Assembly (NCBI RefSeq): GCF_900452385.1
Contig: NZ_UGOA01000002.1
Span: 1-64,000, forward strand
Length of the DNA stretch: 64,000 nucleotides
DNA from: Legionella donaldsonii
GTDB taxonomy: Bacteria > Pseudomonadota > Gammaproteobacteria > Legionellales > Legionellaceae
Direction of reading: 5' to 3'
The translations under genes and the position numbers were made by a program. Below are positions 16,392 to 24,963 of the stretch, piece after piece. The notes beneath the pieces were generated by a model. That model saw only the letters and a list, made by a program, of their open reading frames with translations, made no database searches and was not told the origin of the DNA. How positions within the stretch are numbered: position 1 is the stretch's first letter; every line of letters starts with the position of its first letter.

Positions 16392-17909
16392 ATGATGAGA
16401 CCATTGCGTATTTTTATCAGTAGCGTACAACAAGAATTTAAAGAAGATCGTCTAGAGTTATGCCGCTGGTTGAAAAATGATCCCTTAATGCGTCGTTTTT
16501 TTGATCCATTTTTATTCGAAGAATTGCCTGCCCATGATAGAAGAGCAGATCAAGTTTATCTGGAACAAGTACGTGCCTGTGATATTTATATTGGTCTTTT
16601 TGGCAATGATTATGGCTTTGAGAATGCAGAAGGTGTTTCCCCTACTGAGGAAGAATACAACCTAGCTTCCGAGGAACACAAGACCCGATTAATTTTCATA
16701 AAAGGAAATGAAGAAAGTAAACGCCACCCTAAAATGAAAACCCTTATTACTCGTGTAGGAACTGAATTAATTAGAAGGCGTTATCAATCTATCTCCGAGC
16801 TTATCTCGGGTGTTTATGCTGCCTTAATACATGATTTAGAGGAACGAAAATTAATTAGAAATAGCCCTTTTGATGCCGCCCCATGCAGAGGAGCAACATT
16901 ATTAGACTTGGATGAAGAGGGAATAACAACTTTTTTACGCCGAGCAAAACGCGGACGCGGATTTCCATTGTCTGTCGAGGCGACTTCTTTTGAATTATTG
17001 TCCCATTTGAACTTGCTGGATGACGATAAGCCTACACATGCAGCAATGTTACTTTTTGGAAAACAACCACAACGGTTTGTTATGTCATCCGAGGTAAAAT
17101 GTGCTCATTTTCATGGTACAGAAGTAGCTAAACCCATTCCCTCATATCAAGTATATAAAGGCACCTTATTTTCACTGGTCGATCAAGCGATTGATTTTGT
17201 AATGTCCAAAATTAATCTTTGGGTGGGAACCAGAGAGGGAGGGGCCGAAGTACCTGTTGCCTATGAAATTCCGCAGGAAGTTGTGGCAGAAGCGATTGTC
17301 AATGCCGTTGCTCATCGTGACTACGATAGTAATGGAAGTGTGCAAGTTATGCTGTTTGCAGATCGATTGGAAATTTGGAATCCAGGTGGACTTCCTCCAT
17401 CATTAACCTTAGAAAAATTACGTCATCCACATGGTTCTGTACCAAGGAACCCTTTACTTGCTGAACCTTTGTATTTAACGAAATATATCGAGCGCATGGG
17501 AACTGGTACAGGCGATATGATTCGCCGCTGCCGTGAGGTTGGACTGCTAGAGCCTGAATTTTCTATATCTGACGGATTCAAGACAACCATTTGGCGTAAA
17601 TCATCATCATCGACGACCGGACAAGTTACCGGACAAGTTACCGGACAAGTTACCGGACAAGTCGATCCATGGATTGAGCGGGTACTCAGAGCATGCGAAT
17701 TAAAAGGAGAGCTGAAAAGTATAGAACTGCAAGAGGTTGCTGGGATCAGGCATCGTGAGACTTTTCAACGCAATTATCTTGATCAATTGCTCAGGGATGA
17801 GTTAATCGAGCGTACTATCCCAAATAAGCCTAAAAGTAGATTGCAAAAATATCGCTTGTCCCAAAAGGGAAAAATTTTATTAGAAGAGTTATCTAAAAAT
17901 AAAAAATAG
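16392..17909 (+). CDS. DUF4062 domain protein with GHKL-like ATPase (HATPase_c_4) and winged helix
   Basis: 505 residues. Residues 3-85 (LRIFISSVQQEFKEDRLELC ... ACDIYIGLFGNDYG) form a DUF4062 domain, a TIR-like Rossmann module often seen in NTPase and defence-type proteins. The middle and C-terminal parts match the COG2865 RecG-like transcriptional regulator group: EAIVNAVAHRDYDSNG (about 300-316) and YIERMGTGTGDMIRRC are the ATP-binding HATPase_c_4 motifs, and a winged helix ends the protein. Between them is a TGQV tetrapeptide repeated four times, encoded by a 12-bp repeat at 17616-17663. The usual N-terminal AlbA_2 (Schlafen) domain is replaced by DUF4062. Function is unknown; a defence or regulatory role is inference. 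Confidence 0.75.
   Translation: MMRPLRIFISSVQQEFKEDRLELCRWLKNDPLMRRFFDPFLFEELPAHDRRADQVYLEQVRACDIYIGLFGNDYGFENAEGVSPTEEEYNLASEEHKTRLIFIKGNEESKRHPKMKTLITRVGTELIRRRYQSISELISGVYAALIHDLEERKLIRNSPFDAAPCRGATLLDLDEEGITTFLRRAKRGRGFPLSVEATSFELLSHLNLLDDDKPTHAAMLLFGKQPQRFVMSSEVKCAHFHGTEVAKPIPSYQVYKGTLFSLVDQAIDFVMSKINLWVGTREGGAEVPVAYEIPQEVVAEAIVNAVAHRDYDSNGSVQVMLFADRLEIWNPGGLPPSLTLEKLRHPHGSVPRNPLLAEPLYLTKYIERMGTGTGDMIRRCREVGLLEPEFSISDGFKTTIWRKSSSSTTGQVTGQVTGQVTGQVDPWIERVLRACELKGELKSIELQEVAGIRHRETFQRNYLDQLLRDELIERTIPNKPKSRLQKYRLSQKGKILLEELSKNKK
17616..17663 (+). repeat. Four tandem 12-bp repeats (ACCGGACAAGTT)
   Basis: Four direct copies, the last ending GTC, encode TGQV repeats in the linker before the winged helix of the DUF4062 protein. 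Near-identical coding repeats suggest slippage or recent expansion. Confidence 0.9.
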
Positions 17910-18242
17910 AATTAAGCAGGTGTTAGAAAAGAGAAAGAGATAAAAATAATTATTAAAGTGACTTTGTTTGAATGATTTCCTGTTTAAGTGAGCAGTGTTT
18001 AGAAAATATCAACGAAGGGCAATTTTTATGCCTTTAAGTAAAAAAATTAACTTCCATATTTTAGTTTTAAGCGTTGTTCTCACTATAAGCAATGGTTTTG
18101 GTTACATAAAAAACGTCGTTTCATTAAGCGCCATTAAAATGCGTATATAATAACTCTGTATATTAAATAATCATTAAGCATAGATAGATTCGATATTAAA
18201 AGGGAAGATCAGCCAAGCCAAAACGGTAAGCCAGGGTATCAT
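17910..18242. other. Intergenic region with a short signal-peptide-like remnant
   Basis: A 40-codon frame at 18028-18150 (plus) begins MPLSKKINFHILVLSVVLTI with an AGGG sequence upstream. It looks like an exported-protein signal peptide that ends abruptly, so it is probably the head of a deleted gene. Nothing else convincing is seen, and no transposon-type terminal repeat was found next to the recombinase. Confidence 0.35.
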
Positions 18243-18827
18243 TTAGAAAATAGCCATATTAGCAATGCGTTTCAGGCGATCCGGGTTATCTTCAACATAA
18301 ATTGCGGTAGTAACAATGTTGGCATGACCTGCAAGACGAGAGACTGCTTTTATATCAGCGCCTTGCTCAATTAGTCGGGTAATGAAAGTACGTCGACCAG
18401 AATGGGAGCTTGCCCCAATGATTCCTGCCTTATCATAGAGTGACTTGAACCATTTTTGCAAACTATTAGGCGTAAAGCGACTTTTACGTTGGGTCTGAAA
18501 AAAGGGTTTTTCTAGTGCAACATGTTTTAGAGTATCCAGATGTGCTTGGAGTGCTTTGCGGATTTTTTCATTGGCAAGATAAGCATAACGCTGTTTTTCA
18601 CCTTTGGTCATTGAGCGCTTCAAACAAATCTCTTCAAGTAATTGATAGTTGTAATCGGCTACATCTGCAATAGTGAGAGAGGCAATTTCTTTCACTCGAA
18701 GTCCAAGTCCAAAAGAGCAAAAAATAAGTGCTACATTTCTAATAGCAAACTGCCCATCTTTGGCAACAATAAGCAGTCGCTTAAACTCCGTCTCACTTAA
18801 GACCCTGGCTTTTCCTTCTTTTGGCAT
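18243..18827 (-). CDS. Tyrosine recombinase (phage-integrase family, catalytic domain only)
   Basis: 195 residues from ATG at 18827; the frame is open further up to 18893, but the homologue at 46181-46765 starts at the same point. The catalytic residues are all visible: R in GLGLRVKEIASL, HSGRRTF, AGH and the nucleophile in TAIYVEDN. No N-terminal SAM-like core-binding domain is present, so it is a minimal recombinase. It stands divergent to recX at the left edge of the enzyme array. The full-length similarity to the recombinase inside the Tn7-like transposon suggests a shared origin. Confidence 0.85.
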   Translation of the reverse strand: MPKEGKARVLSETEFKRLLIVAKDGQFAIRNVALIFCSFGLGLRVKEIASLTIADVADYNYQLLEEICLKRSMTKGEKQRYAYLANEKIRKALQAHLDTLKHVALEKPFFQTQRKSRFTPNSLQKWFKSLYDKAGIIGASSHSGRRTFITRLIEQGADIKAVSRLAGHANIVTTAIYVEDNPDRLKRIANMAIF

Positions 18828-18926
18828 AAAAGACTCAATATTTTCCTGTTTTAATGATATTCTAAATAAATTAGGCTGTCTTGGCAAAAGCAAAAATAAA
18901 ACTGTTGTTTATAGTAGAACTTTAGT

Positions 18927-19385
18927 ATGAATACACTCATCGATGCAGCAATAAAATATCTTTCCAATCATTATTGCAGTGAAAAAGAACTCATAAGGCA
19001 ATTGGAGAGGGATTTTTCGCATGTGCCCGAGTTAGATGCTCAGATTCATGCAACCATAGCTCGCCTTCGGGAATTACATTTAATTAATGATAATCGTTTG
19101 GCTGAATCATTAAGTGCCCGTTATATCCATAAAGGGAACCGTTTTATTCAACAAATATTAAAACAAAAGGGCGTTAAAGAAGAAGTGATTGAGCAAGTCT
19201 TAGAACATATTGAACAGGAAGAAGTTCGCGCTCTGGATGAAGCTCGGAAAAAATTGCGTGGGTTTAAAAATGAGGCCGATGAGGCGATAAACACAAAATT
19301 GGCTCGTTTCTTAAGTGGCCGAGGTTTTTCCCATGCTACGATAAAAACCGTACTTAAACAGTTAAGTGAAGAACAGACCACTTAA
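18927..19385 (+). CDS. recX: RecX-family regulatory protein
   Basis: 152 residues composed of three-helix repeats, the RecX fold: SNHYCSEKELIRQLERDF, LRELHLINDNRLAESLSARY (matching the family LIDDxRFAExxxxxR motif), RFIQQILKQKGV and FLSGRGFSHATIKTVLKQL. RecX binds RecA filaments and modulates recombination and the SOS response. recX usually follows recA; here it stands alone between a recombinase and a kinase gene. Plasmid carriage could dampen RecA on entering DNA, but that is inference. Confidence 0.8.
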   Translation: MNTLIDAAIKYLSNHYCSEKELIRQLERDFSHVPELDAQIHATIARLRELHLINDNRLAESLSARYIHKGNRFIQQILKQKGVKEEVIEQVLEHIEQEEVRALDEARKKLRGFKNEADEAINTKLARFLSGRGFSHATIKTVLKQLSEEQTT

Positions 19386-19467
19386 AGTTTTAGATAGTGT
19401 AGTGGATGAGTACAACAATCATTTGCATCCTTAAGAAAAGAATACAGTAAATTAAACTCTGAATGAA

Positions 19468-20010
19468 ATGATAAACTTACAACGCATCATGATTATTGGT
19501 CGACCAGGAAGTGGTAAGTCCACTTTTTCTGTTAAGTTGCAAAAGAGTCTAAATATTCCCTTGTTCCATTTAGACAAATATTTTTTTATTGCCGATTGGG
19601 TGCCACGAGAATATGAGGATTTTTTGTCACTCCAAAAAGAATTAGTTGCTAAGCCTTGCTGGATTATTGATGGTAATTCCAGTAAATCATTCGAGATACG
19701 TTATCGCGAAGCCGACATGTGTTTGTACTTTAATTTACCCAAGTGGCTATGTTATTGGCTGGTATTTAAGCGCTTGTTTTATAAGGCTTCAGAAATTGAT
19801 GATAGAGCCGCTGGTTGCAATGAAACGGTACGATGGTCGCTATTAAGTTATATGTGGAACTATGAACAACGGATTAACCCTTTATTAAACGTCTTAAAGA
19901 ACCAATATCCAAAAGTGAAATTCATTGAGCTCCGTAGTCCATATGATGTGGCGCACTTGATGCGTGTGCTTACACATAAAGAAGAGTACAGTATTGTGAC
20001 AGGATTTTAA
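19468..20010 (+). CDS. P-loop kinase (FlaR/adenylate-kinase-like)
   Basis: 180 residues. The Walker A motif GRPGSGKSTFSVKL (about 11-24) is followed by PLFHLDKYFF and a WIIDGNSS segment, the pattern of small P-loop kinases annotated as DNA topology modulation protein FlaR or AAA family ATPase. The substrate is unknown. It lies 3 bases before the next gene on the same strand, the first of a run of small-molecule-modifying enzymes. Confidence 0.7.
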   Translation: MINLQRIMIIGRPGSGKSTFSVKLQKSLNIPLFHLDKYFFIADWVPREYEDFLSLQKELVAKPCWIIDGNSSKSFEIRYREADMCLYFNLPKWLCYWLVFKRLFYKASEIDDRAAGCNETVRWSLLSYMWNYEQRINPLLNVLKNQYPKVKFIELRSPYDVAHLMRVLTHKEEYSIVTGF

Positions 20011-20013
20011 TAA

Positions 20014-21150
20014 ATGATGCCGACGAATGTGATAATACTCTTGATGGGTATTGCAGGTACTGGTAAAAAAACTATAGGCGAGGCAATTACAACACTGGCT
20101 CCTCAGTTTCGATTAGCGCATCACCATGCTTGGATCGATCCGGTTCTAAAACTTCTAGGGAACGACGCTCAAGTATTTTGGTCTCTTGATGATAAAGGAT
20201 GGGCAGCGCTTAACAAGGTCCGAGATGTGATTTTTGATACGATGACTAAGGTTTGTTCTAAAGAAACGAGCTTTGTTATTACCTATGAGCTTTTAGCGAA
20301 TAACTCTTGGCATCAGGAATTTTTTAATCAAGTACAAACCGTTGCTCAAAAACGGGAAGCCGTGTTTGTTCCTGTACGATTGATTTGTAATGATGCAGAG
20401 CTTGTTAAACGTTTAACAAGTTCAGATCGAAAAGGCTATTTTAAAACACAGGATGAGGCACTCATTACAAAAAGACTGTTTGAAGAAGACGTTTATTTTA
20501 GCAAAGAGCTGTATGAAATGACTCTAGATGTGAGCTGTCTTTCCGCAGAGGAGTCAGCGCGTCGTATTTTGGATTGGACTTCCTTAGTTTATGGGAGTAA
20601 AAATCAGAGTCTTGAATTTAAACCATTGGGTCAAAAAGATTTGAACTTAATGACCCAATGGTTTGCAGAGCCTACAGTGAAACAAGGGTACGCACGAAAT
20701 CAACCGTTTTCTTTGGAAGATATTAGTGCAAAGTACGCACCTCGCATTGAAGGCATGGATCCAGTCCCGAGTTTTATTATTTATTTGAATCAAAAACCAA
20801 TTGGTTTTATTCAATATTACTGTCTGACCGATCATTTACCCGAAGGAATTTCAGGAAATAATGCTTCCTTGTTTGACGAGGCAACACCTGAACAATTAGC
20901 TGGTCTCGACCTTTTTATTGCAGAGCCATTGTGTCGTGGAGTAGGGTTGGGCAGACAAATTATAAGGCGTTTTATTGCCGAACAACTCTACAGATTTAAA
21001 GCTGTTGTGGTTGATCCACAAATTGGAAACGAGCAAGCCATTGCGTGCTATCAAAAATCCGGGTTTCTTCCCACGCAATACAGTGAAGACGCTAATTATT
21101 TACTCATGATAAATATGCTTTCTTATAGAGGATCCTATGACTATTCTTGA
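20014..21150 (+). CDS. Fusion of P-loop kinase and GNAT acetyltransferase (AAC(6')-like)
   Basis: 378 residues with two domains. Residues 1-190 are a P-loop nucleotide kinase-like domain (LMGIAGTGKKTIGEAI; the usual KS/T is KK here, so activity is uncertain). Residues about 205-370 are a GNAT domain of the AAC(6')-Ib/acetyltransferase_8 type (LMTQWFAEPTVKQGYA, LDLFIAEPLCRGVGLGRQII, QAIACYQKSGF). This GNAT type N-acylates amino groups of aminoglycosides or hydroxamates. It overlaps the next gene by 14 bases. A resistance role is possible but unproven. Confidence 0.75.
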   Translation: MMPTNVIILLMGIAGTGKKTIGEAITTLAPQFRLAHHHAWIDPVLKLLGNDAQVFWSLDDKGWAALNKVRDVIFDTMTKVCSKETSFVITYELLANNSWHQEFFNQVQTVAQKREAVFVPVRLICNDAELVKRLTSSDRKGYFKTQDEALITKRLFEEDVYFSKELYEMTLDVSCLSAEESARRILDWTSLVYGSKNQSLEFKPLGQKDLNLMTQWFAEPTVKQGYARNQPFSLEDISAKYAPRIEGMDPVPSFIIYLNQKPIGFIQYYCLTDHLPEGISGNNASLFDEATPEQLAGLDLFIAEPLCRGVGLGRQIIRRFIAEQLYRFKAVVVDPQIGNEQAIACYQKSGFLPTQYSEDANYLLMINMLSYRGSYDYS

Positions 21151-21703
21151 AACTCCCCGTCTGATTTTACGTACATGGAGAGAAGCGGATCTTGATCCTA
21201 TGTCACTTATTGATCAAGATAAAAAGGTATGCCAATTTTTACCAGGAATAGGGAACAGGAGTGCTACAAAAGCAGGCATTGAGCGGATTATCGCACATTA
21301 TAAAAAGAAGGGATTTTCTTTGTATGCTGTTGAACTAAAAAATACTGGGGAAATGATAGGATTTTTAGGATTAATGACACCTTCTTTTGAAGCGCACTTT
21401 ACCCCTGCTGTTGAAATTGGCTGGAGACTTTCCTCAACCCATTGGAATCAGGGTTATGCTACGGAGGGAGCAAAAGCGGTTTTGCATTATGCATTTACCT
21501 CTTTAAATCTTCCCGAAGTAGTTTCATTTACAGCAGTGAATAATCTAGCTTCAAGACGTGTTATGGAAAAAATTGGTTTACAACACAATACAAAGGATGA
21601 TTTTGATCATCCCAAATTGGAGCACAATAGTCCATTGAGACGACATGTGCTTTATCGATTATCCAGAGCTAGTTATCTGAACAACAAGAGTGTCCAAGAA
21701 TGA
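21137..21703 (+). CDS. GNAT acetyltransferase, RimJ/RimL type
   Basis: 188 residues: ILETPRLILRTWREADLDPM at the start and EIGWRLSSTHWNQGYATEGAKAVL (about 94-117) as the acetyl-CoA site, ending with the SRRVMEKIGL helix. This is the classic RimJ/RimL pattern for N-acetylation of protein or small-molecule amines. Start ATG follows GAGGATCCT. It overlaps both neighbours by a few bases, suggesting co-translation. Confidence 0.85.
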   Translation: MTILETPRLILRTWREADLDPMSLIDQDKKVCQFLPGIGNRSATKAGIERIIAHYKKKGFSLYAVELKNTGEMIGFLGLMTPSFEAHFTPAVEIGWRLSSTHWNQGYATEGAKAVLHYAFTSLNLPEVVSFTAVNNLASRRVMEKIGLQHNTKDDFDHPKLEHNSPLRRHVLYRLSRASYLNNKSVQE

Positions 21704-22653
21704 TTTGGGAGACCACATTAAAAAAAATTACGGATGAAACGGCGAATCGCGCTGCTAATAGGTGGGTAAAAAATCCTACCCATCTTAAGCTTATCAATAA
21801 TCAAATTAACTGTGTTTATCGATTTGAATCTAAGAACCAAGGCTTTTACCTTCGCATGACCCATGAAAAAATACGAAAAGCTCGTGAACTTTTGAGTGCC
21901 ATTGATTTTCAGAAGCACTTATTTTTGTGTGGTACGCCTATTTGTGAGCCGGTTGCATCCCAAGAAGGAAATGATGTTGAAACGGTACACCAAGAAGATT
22001 TGGAATTTTTTGTTCATGTTTGCCGTGAAGTGCCGGGGCAAATCATGCATTTTGATTATTCAGATAAAAAAGCTTATCTAACATGGGGAAGGGCTCTAGC
22101 GCTATTGCATCAAGCCTCGCAAAGTTATGTTGCATCAGAGCATCATTTTTTAACTTGGGAAGATTTGTGGCGTGAGACTGGGGATTATGCGCGTCAAGAA
22201 GAGGCTCTGATCCAGGATTTATATCAAACCATCACGACTCGCTTCAAAACTTTTTCAATCAACTCAGCTAGTTTTGGCCTAACTCATGGAGACCATCGTC
22301 CTGGGAATGTGCTTTATGATGGGAGACAAGTTCATCTGATTGATTTTGATGAGCCAGTTTATCATTGGTATCTTGCCGATATTGCCAAACCTTTTTTGGA
22401 CTTATGCAATAAGCCATGGCCTCTATGGAAACCACTGTTTGAATGGTTTATAGAGGGGTATAGGCAAATCCGGCCATTGAGTTCAGACGAATTAAAAGAA
22501 ATGAATCATTTTTCGCAAATGAAAAGCTTGGATATCTACCTTTGGTGTAAATACAACTGGTTTGAAGAAACAGCGCCAGGAGGAAAGCCACGGGAGGAGT
22601 GGCTTCATGACTTAAAAACTATGGCATTAACGCCTTTGTTTTATGTACCATAA
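21700..22653 (+). CDS. APH-family phosphotransferase
   Basis: 317 residues. FGLTHGDHRPGNVLYDGR (about 195-212) is the catalytic loop (HxDxxxxN with an HR substitution) and VHLIDFDEPVYHWYLADIAK the metal-binding DFD segment of aminoglycoside/homoserine/choline kinases. ATG overlaps the preceding stop (ATGA). Substrate unknown. It converges with the XRE-cupin regulator gene, 4 bases apart. Confidence 0.8.
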   Translation: MIWETTLKKITDETANRAANRWVKNPTHLKLINNQINCVYRFESKNQGFYLRMTHEKIRKARELLSAIDFQKHLFLCGTPICEPVASQEGNDVETVHQEDLEFFVHVCREVPGQIMHFDYSDKKAYLTWGRALALLHQASQSYVASEHHFLTWEDLWRETGDYARQEEALIQDLYQTITTRFKTFSINSASFGLTHGDHRPGNVLYDGRQVHLIDFDEPVYHWYLADIAKPFLDLCNKPWPLWKPLFEWFIEGYRQIRPLSSDELKEMNHFSQMKSLDIYLWCKYNWFEETAPGGKPREEWLHDLKTMALTPLFYVP

Positions 22654-22657
22654 TCGA

Positions 22658-23233
22658 TTAAGGCGATTTATATTGGAGTGGGTAATGAATAATATCATGG
22701 ATGCGCGATAGTTCATTGGTTGGATTTCGGTAGCCATGCGGTTGATTGGCATTAAAACGAAGCCCTTCTTCTTTAGAAAGCGTTTTCCAGCACCCGCCTA
22801 ACAAAAGCTCAATCGTTCCATCCACAACAATGACATGCTCAATGACTCCATGTTTATGTGGAGGTGAAAGATGTTCACATTCGGGCAATAACTCAATAAC
22901 AAACAACTCAAAATGGAGTTGTTCATCAAAAGGAAACAAGGGAAGTACTCGTATTTTTTCATCATCTGGATGTAAAGTTTCAGCATGTCCTGCCCTATAA
23001 ATAGGATTGGTTGAATTATCCAAACTGTCTTCAATAAACGATGAAAAGGAGGCTTGAAAACCGCTCGCTATTTTCCATAAGGTAGAAATCGTTGGGCTTG
23101 ATTCTTCTCGTTCAATTTGCCCAAGCATCGCTTTAGAAACACCGGTTTTAAGCGCTGTTTTGTCTAAACTCCAACCTCGTTCTTGTCTTAATGATTTTAT
23201 TGTTTTTGCAATACGTTTTGAAATTTCTTGCAT
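22658..23233 (-). CDS. XRE-family regulator with C-terminal cupin domain
   Basis: 191 residues from ATG at 23233 (AAGAGACATC upstream); the frame is open further to 23413 but that would run through the operators. The HTH is RGWSLDKTALKTGVSKAMLG (about 19-38) followed by REESSPTISTLWKIA. The cupin ELLPECEHLSPPHKHGVIEH lies at about 125-145. This HTH-cupin architecture senses small molecules. It is divergent from the DUF2000-YbaK-AlaX operon, and two matching palindromes lie in the shared intergenic region. Confidence 0.88.
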   Translation of the reverse strand: MQEISKRIAKTIKSLRQERGWSLDKTALKTGVSKAMLGQIEREESSPTISTLWKIASGFQASFSSFIEDSLDNSTNPIYRAGHAETLHPDDEKIRVLPLFPFDEQLHFELFVIELLPECEHLSPPHKHGVIEHVIVVDGTIELLLGGCWKTLSKEEGLRFNANQPHGYRNPTNELSRIHDIIHYPLQYKSP

Positions 23234-23255
23234 GATGTCTCTTAATAAAAAGCTT

Positions 23256-23306
23256 GTGCGTTTTAGCGCACGAGTATATACTGGTTTATTATGCGTTATA
23301 ACGCAC
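23256..23306. promoter_or_regulatory. Two similar palindromic operators between regulator and tRNA-editing operon
   Basis: GTGCGTTTTAGCGCAC (23256-23271) and ATGCGTTATAACGCAC (23291-23306) share the palindromic frame TGCGTT-TA-RCGCAC, with starts 35 bases apart. They lie between divergent promoters of the XRE-cupin gene and the DUF2000 gene, the expected position for operators of that regulator. Confidence 0.7.
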
Positions 23307-23335
23307 GAATTGTGAAGTAGATTGTGGAGGACTGT

Positions 23336-23749
23336 ATGGTTTTTAAAAACAAACTGGTCGCGGTGCTTAATAAGCGTATTGAGCCAGGAAAAGTGATGAA
23401 TGCGCTTGCTCATATGTGTATTGGTTTAGGCGCTGTGATTGGTGAAGAAGAATTGCGTTTAACCGATTATCGAGATGCAGATGGAGGTTCTCACCCTTAT
23501 ATTTCAGAAATACCCTTTATCATTCTTTGTGAGAACTCCAACAAAATTAGAACATTACGCCAGAATGCCTTAGCAAAAAATGTTCTTTTTAATGATTTTA
23601 CCGATACGATGACTGTGGGTACCTGGCAAGAGCAAATTGAAAGAACGGCACAGGTTAAAGAGAGTGATCTGATTTACTATGGCATTGTTTTGTTTGGGGA
23701 TTGGGACGTAGTGACAGAGCTCACTAGGAAATGTTCTTTGTGGCGATGA
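23336..23749 (+). CDS. DUF2000 protein (peptidyl-tRNA hydrolase 2-like fold)
   Basis: 137 residues from ATG at 23336, which follows GTGGAGGACTGT; the frame is open 12 bases further. Conserved stretches are KLVAVLNKRIEPGKVMNALA at the start and TDTMTVGTWQEQ in the C-terminal half. DUF2000 members share, as I recall, the PTH2 (peptidyl-tRNA hydrolase) fold, although function is not established. It begins a three-gene unit with YbaK- and AlaX-type editing proteins, which suggests a role on tRNA or aminoacyl/peptidyl-tRNA. Confidence 0.75.
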   Translation: MVFKNKLVAVLNKRIEPGKVMNALAHMCIGLGAVIGEEELRLTDYRDADGGSHPYISEIPFIILCENSNKIRTLRQNALAKNVLFNDFTDTMTVGTWQEQIERTAQVKESDLIYYGIVLFGDWDVVTELTRKCSLWR

Positions 23750-23756
23750 TAAGTGA

Positions 23757-24257
23757 GTGATCATGATGAATAAAGGTAAAAATTTAAGTAAAAGCGCCCA
23801 AATCATACAGGATTTTTTATCTCAAAAGGGTCTATCGTGTGAGGTCAAGGAACTTGATTCGAGCACACGCACTGCAAAAGATGCTGCTGATACTTTGGGT
23901 TGTGGTGTTGCTCAAATTGTGAAGTCACTATTATTTTGCACTGAAAAAACCAACAAGCCGGTATTGGTATTAGCAAGTGGTGTTAATCGTGTGAATGAGA
24001 GCCTGATTGGGAATCTCATCAATGAATCTATTGGGAAGGCTGATGCAGATTTTACACGAGAAATAACTGGTTTTGCGATTGGTGGGGTCCCTCCAGTTGG
24101 CCACAAAAATGTTATTAATACGGTTCTTATCGATGAAGATTTGTTATGCCATGAAGTCCTCTGGGCCGCAGCAGGAACGCCCAACGCAGTATTTTCATTA
24201 TCTCCAGAAGCACTTAAGCAGCTAACAAATGGGATAGTGGTAAAGATTAGAGAGTAA
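23757..24257 (+). CDS. YbaK/EbsC-type aminoacyl-tRNA deacylase
   Basis: 166 residues; ATG at 23763 or 23766 is also possible. The family signature includes TRTAKDAADTLGCGVAQIVKSL (about 42-63), LVLASGVNRVNE and the glycine-rich FAIGGVPPVGHKN, and LWAAAGTPNAVFSLSPEAL near the end. Family members hydrolyse misacylated tRNA (Cys-tRNA-Pro, Ala-tRNA-Pro) or related esters. It lies between the DUF2000 gene and an AlaX-type gene, 3 bases from the latter. Confidence 0.88.
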   Translation: MIMMNKGKNLSKSAQIIQDFLSQKGLSCEVKELDSSTRTAKDAADTLGCGVAQIVKSLLFCTEKTNKPVLVLASGVNRVNESLIGNLINESIGKADADFTREITGFAIGGVPPVGHKNVINTVLIDEDLLCHEVLWAAAGTPNAVFSLSPEALKQLTNGIVVKIRE

Positions 24258-24260
24258 GTT

Positions 24261-24896
24261 ATGCAAAAAATATTTTGGGATAATCCCTATCAACGCCAAT
24301 TAATGACTAAAGTAGTGTCAGTGAATGAGAATCGACTACTTTTTGCAGAGACTATTGGTTTTTCGTTTTCCGGTGGTCAAGAAAGTGATACAGTTCGCGT
24401 GAATGGCCTGATGGTCACTCATTCTGAAATAGAAGATGACTTGATTTATTATACATTACCTTCGGAGCATGGGCTTTCTGAGGGCGATGTTGTCTTTATG
24501 GAAATTGACTTCGTTCGTCGCTACAAATTGATGCGTCTTCATTTTGCTGCTGAATTAATCTTGGAACTTGTCCAAAGAATGTTTCCTATTGAAAAAATAG
24601 GTGCTCATATTGCTGAGCATAAGGCTAGAATCGATTTTAACTATCAGCACAATATCTCGGATATCTTTGACACTCTCTTGCTTGAATACAATCAAATTAT
24701 TGCAAAAGATATGCCTATACGCACTGGGTTTTCTGATGAGAAGAGTCAAAGACGTTATTGGGAAATCGAAGGATTCTCTAAGGTTTCTTGTGGTGGAACA
24801 CATGTAAAATCAACCGCGGAAGTGGGCTATATTACGTTAAAAAGGGCGAATGTGGGTAAAGGTAAAGAGCGAATTGAAATTTATCTGGTACAATAA
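24261..24896 (+). CDS. AlaX-type alanyl-tRNA editing protein
   Basis: 211 residues. The editing-site zinc ligands are recognisable: LRLHFAAELIL early, HIAEHKARIDF in the middle (HxxxH) and CGGTHVKSTAEVG (about 177-189). These free-standing relatives of the AlaRS editing domain deacylate Ser-tRNA-Ala or similar products. It is last in the DUF2000-YbaK-AlaX unit. Confidence 0.85.
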   Translation: MQKIFWDNPYQRQLMTKVVSVNENRLLFAETIGFSFSGGQESDTVRVNGLMVTHSEIEDDLIYYTLPSEHGLSEGDVVFMEIDFVRRYKLMRLHFAAELILELVQRMFPIEKIGAHIAEHKARIDFNYQHNISDIFDTLLLEYNQIIAKDMPIRTGFSDEKSQRRYWEIEGFSKVSCGGTHVKSTAEVGYITLKRANVGKGKERIEIYLVQ

Positions 24897-24963
24897 ATCA
24901 GCCTAAACGTAGAGTGTTGGATGTTAGCCAAAAAAGAAGCTATTAATACCATAGGAATTACGT

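Noticed and set aside
18157-18180. TGTATATTAAATAATC near the 18.2-kb recombinase, at the same distance as the transposon left end from its recombinase
   Set aside because: Beyond TGTA the sequence does not match the TGTAAGTTTTAT...TTTGGCAG ends.
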